Shown: positions 63,177 to 64,000 of the stretch, piece after piece
How the letters are laid out: every line of letters begins with the position of its first letter
How positions within the stretch are numbered: position 1 is the first letter of the stretch
NCBI RefSeq assembly: GCF_000787835.1
Contig: NZ_BBPP01000036.1
Location: 1 to 64,000 of the forward strand
DNA from: Streptacidiphilus melanogenes
GTDB lineage: Bacteria; Actinomycetota; Actinomycetes; Streptomycetales; Streptomycetaceae
DNA length: 64,000 nucleotides
Direction: 5' to 3'
Notes under the pieces: model-generated
Database searches by the model: none
Told to the model about the DNA's origin: nothing
The model's input: only the letters and a program-made list of their open reading frames with translations
Program-made: the position numbers and the translations under genes

Positions 63177-63872
63177 TCAGCCGGCGACGGCGCGGAAGAC
63201 CGCGACGGCGCCGCGGATCCGGACGGTCACCTCCGGGAAGTACTTCTTCAGCTGGCGCTCCAGACCGGCCGGGTCGTCGCCCTGGTTCTGGAAGTTCCCG
63301 CGCTTGTGCTGCTCCAGGAGCATGTTCCGGGTCAGCTTGTTCATCGGCACGCCCTCGGCGAGCACGGAGGTGCCGAACAGCACGCCGCCGGGGCGCAGCG
63401 TCTCGGCCACGTGCTTCAGGATGATGCCCTTGCCGTCCCAGCCGCCGGGGATGGTGTGGAAGACCAGGTTCATCGCGGCCGAGTCGAAGTGGCCGGACGG
63501 CAGCGGCAGCGGCTCCATCAGGTTGGCCTGGCAGGTCTCCGGCCGGTAGCGGGCGAGGACCCGGGCGGACATGTCCAGGCACTCGCGGCTGAGGTCCAGC
63601 AGGGTGATCTCCGGGTTCGCCGGGAACTTGGCCTTGTCGACGAAGTAGCCGGTGCCGGGACCGATGTCGAGGTGGCGGCGGCCCACCTCCTCGTCGTAGA
63701 GGCGGCGCATCACGCTCGGCGGGCAGCGCCAGACCACCGGGCAGAAGACGCCGAGCACCCACTTGTCGTAGATGGCCAGCTTGCCGCGCGTGTACACGGC
63801 CTGGGCGTGCACGATCCGCGGATCGAGCTCGGCCTCGGGGCCCGGCTCGGTGCCGGGTTCGACACTCGTCAT
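63177..63872 (-). CDS. Class I SAM-dependent methyltransferase
   Basis: A 231-residue methyltransferase of the Rossmann type. Motif I is HLDIGPGTGYFVDKA (about 87-101), the acidic residue for the ribose is in ITLLDLS, and motif II/III regions are SAAMNLVFHTIP and LRPGGVLFG. An N-terminal helical part (RGKLAIYDKWVLGVFCPVVW) precedes it. It may methylate oxygen, nitrogen or carbon of the cluster product; the target cannot be told. It is transcribed towards the SDR genes. Confidence 0.9.
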   Translation of the reverse strand: MTSVEPGTEPGPEAELDPRIVHAQAVYTRGKLAIYDKWVLGVFCPVVWRCPPSVMRRLYDEEVGRRHLDIGPGTGYFVDKAKFPANPEITLLDLSRECLDMSARVLARYRPETCQANLMEPLPLPSGHFDSAAMNLVFHTIPGGWDGKGIILKHVAETLRPGGVLFGTSVLAEGVPMNKLTRNMLLEQHKRGNFQNQGDDPAGLERQLKKYFPEVTVRIRGAVAVFRAVAG

Positions 63873-63936
63873 GGCGGGAGTTCCCTTCGGGACGTGACGG
63901 ACGTTCGGGGACGGTGCGGGAGGTGCGGGAAGAGAT

Positions 63937-63974
63937 CCGGCCCCGCTCCGACGGAAGGACGGGAGCGGGGCCGG
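63937..63974 (-). terminator. Hairpin near the window end
   Basis: CCGGCCCCGCTCC (63937-63949) pairs with GGAGCGGGGCCGG (63962-63974). It probably ends a further minus-strand gene whose stop could be the TGA at 63995-63997, but only two codons are visible. Confidence 0.6.
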
Positions 63975-64000
63975 CGGTCGAGCCTTGCGCGCTGTCAGCC

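Noticed and set aside
63975-64000. The 3' end of another minus-strand gene at the right edge
   Set aside because: A TGA at 63995-63997 followed by a hairpin is suggestive, but two codons are too few to call a gene.

Overview
The window is very GC-rich, uses GTG and TTG starts freely, and has the gene order of a high-GC Gram-positive actinomycete. The order tRNA-Trp-secE-nusG-rplK-rplA-lipoprotein-rplJ-rplL-rpoB-rpoC, a 1299-residue RpoC and the DUF2637 and DUF1707 proteins point to the Streptomycetaceae (Streptomyces, Kitasatospora or Streptacidiphilus). This is inferred from gene content, not from a phylogeny. No transposase, integrase, phage gene or CRISPR array is visible.

1-21.2 kb, minus strand, carries the ribosomal protein superoperons. 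In transcription order: str (rpsL, rpsG, fusA, tuf), S10 (rpsJ to rpsQ), spc (rplN to rplO, then secY, adk, map, infA, rpmJ, rpsM, rpsK) and the first 49 codons of rpoA. A plus-strand membrane glycosyltransferase sits between rplO and secY and splits the spc operon. The str and S10 leaders share a nearly identical 30-bp hairpin element.

21.5-24.9 kb holds three actinobacterial genes of unknown function (DUF1707/DUF4190, DUF2637 and DUF2786 proteins). 25-38.6 kb, minus strand, is the tRNA-Trp, secE, nusG, rplK, rplA, lipoprotein, rplJ, rplL, rpoB, rpoC block. Clear hairpin terminators or attenuators follow nusG, rplA, rplL and rpoC, and an L10-leader-like region precedes rplJ.

38.8-46.6 kb is conserved housekeeping: an aminotransferase, adenosine deaminase, murB, a DHA2-type MFS exporter with its TetR regulator (two matching operators), a MaoC dehydratase pair, rpmG, tRNA-Met and tRNA-Thr. 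The 3' end of the exporter gene has been tandemly duplicated downstream of its stop codon.

46.8-64 kb is accessory. It holds an amidohydrolase that appears to have lost catalytic residues, a minisatellite and a GNAT acetyltransferase. From 49.1 kb a probable specialised-metabolite cluster begins: flavin monooxygenase, FkbH-like HAD protein, 2Fe-2S oxygenase reductase, PadR regulator, second flavin monooxygenase, tandem-repeat block, MGT-type glycosyltransferase, SGNH-like protein, third flavin monooxygenase, TenA-like protein, cytochrome P450, two SDRs and a SAM methyltransferase. No polyketide synthase, NRPS, carrier protein or other scaffold enzyme lies in the window, so the core chemistry is either outside it or unusual. 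FkbH proteins normally load a glyceryl unit from 1,3-bisphosphoglycerate onto a carrier protein. With three flavin oxygenases, a P450 and a sugar transferase, the set suggests a heavily oxidised, glycosylated product whose identity I cannot name.
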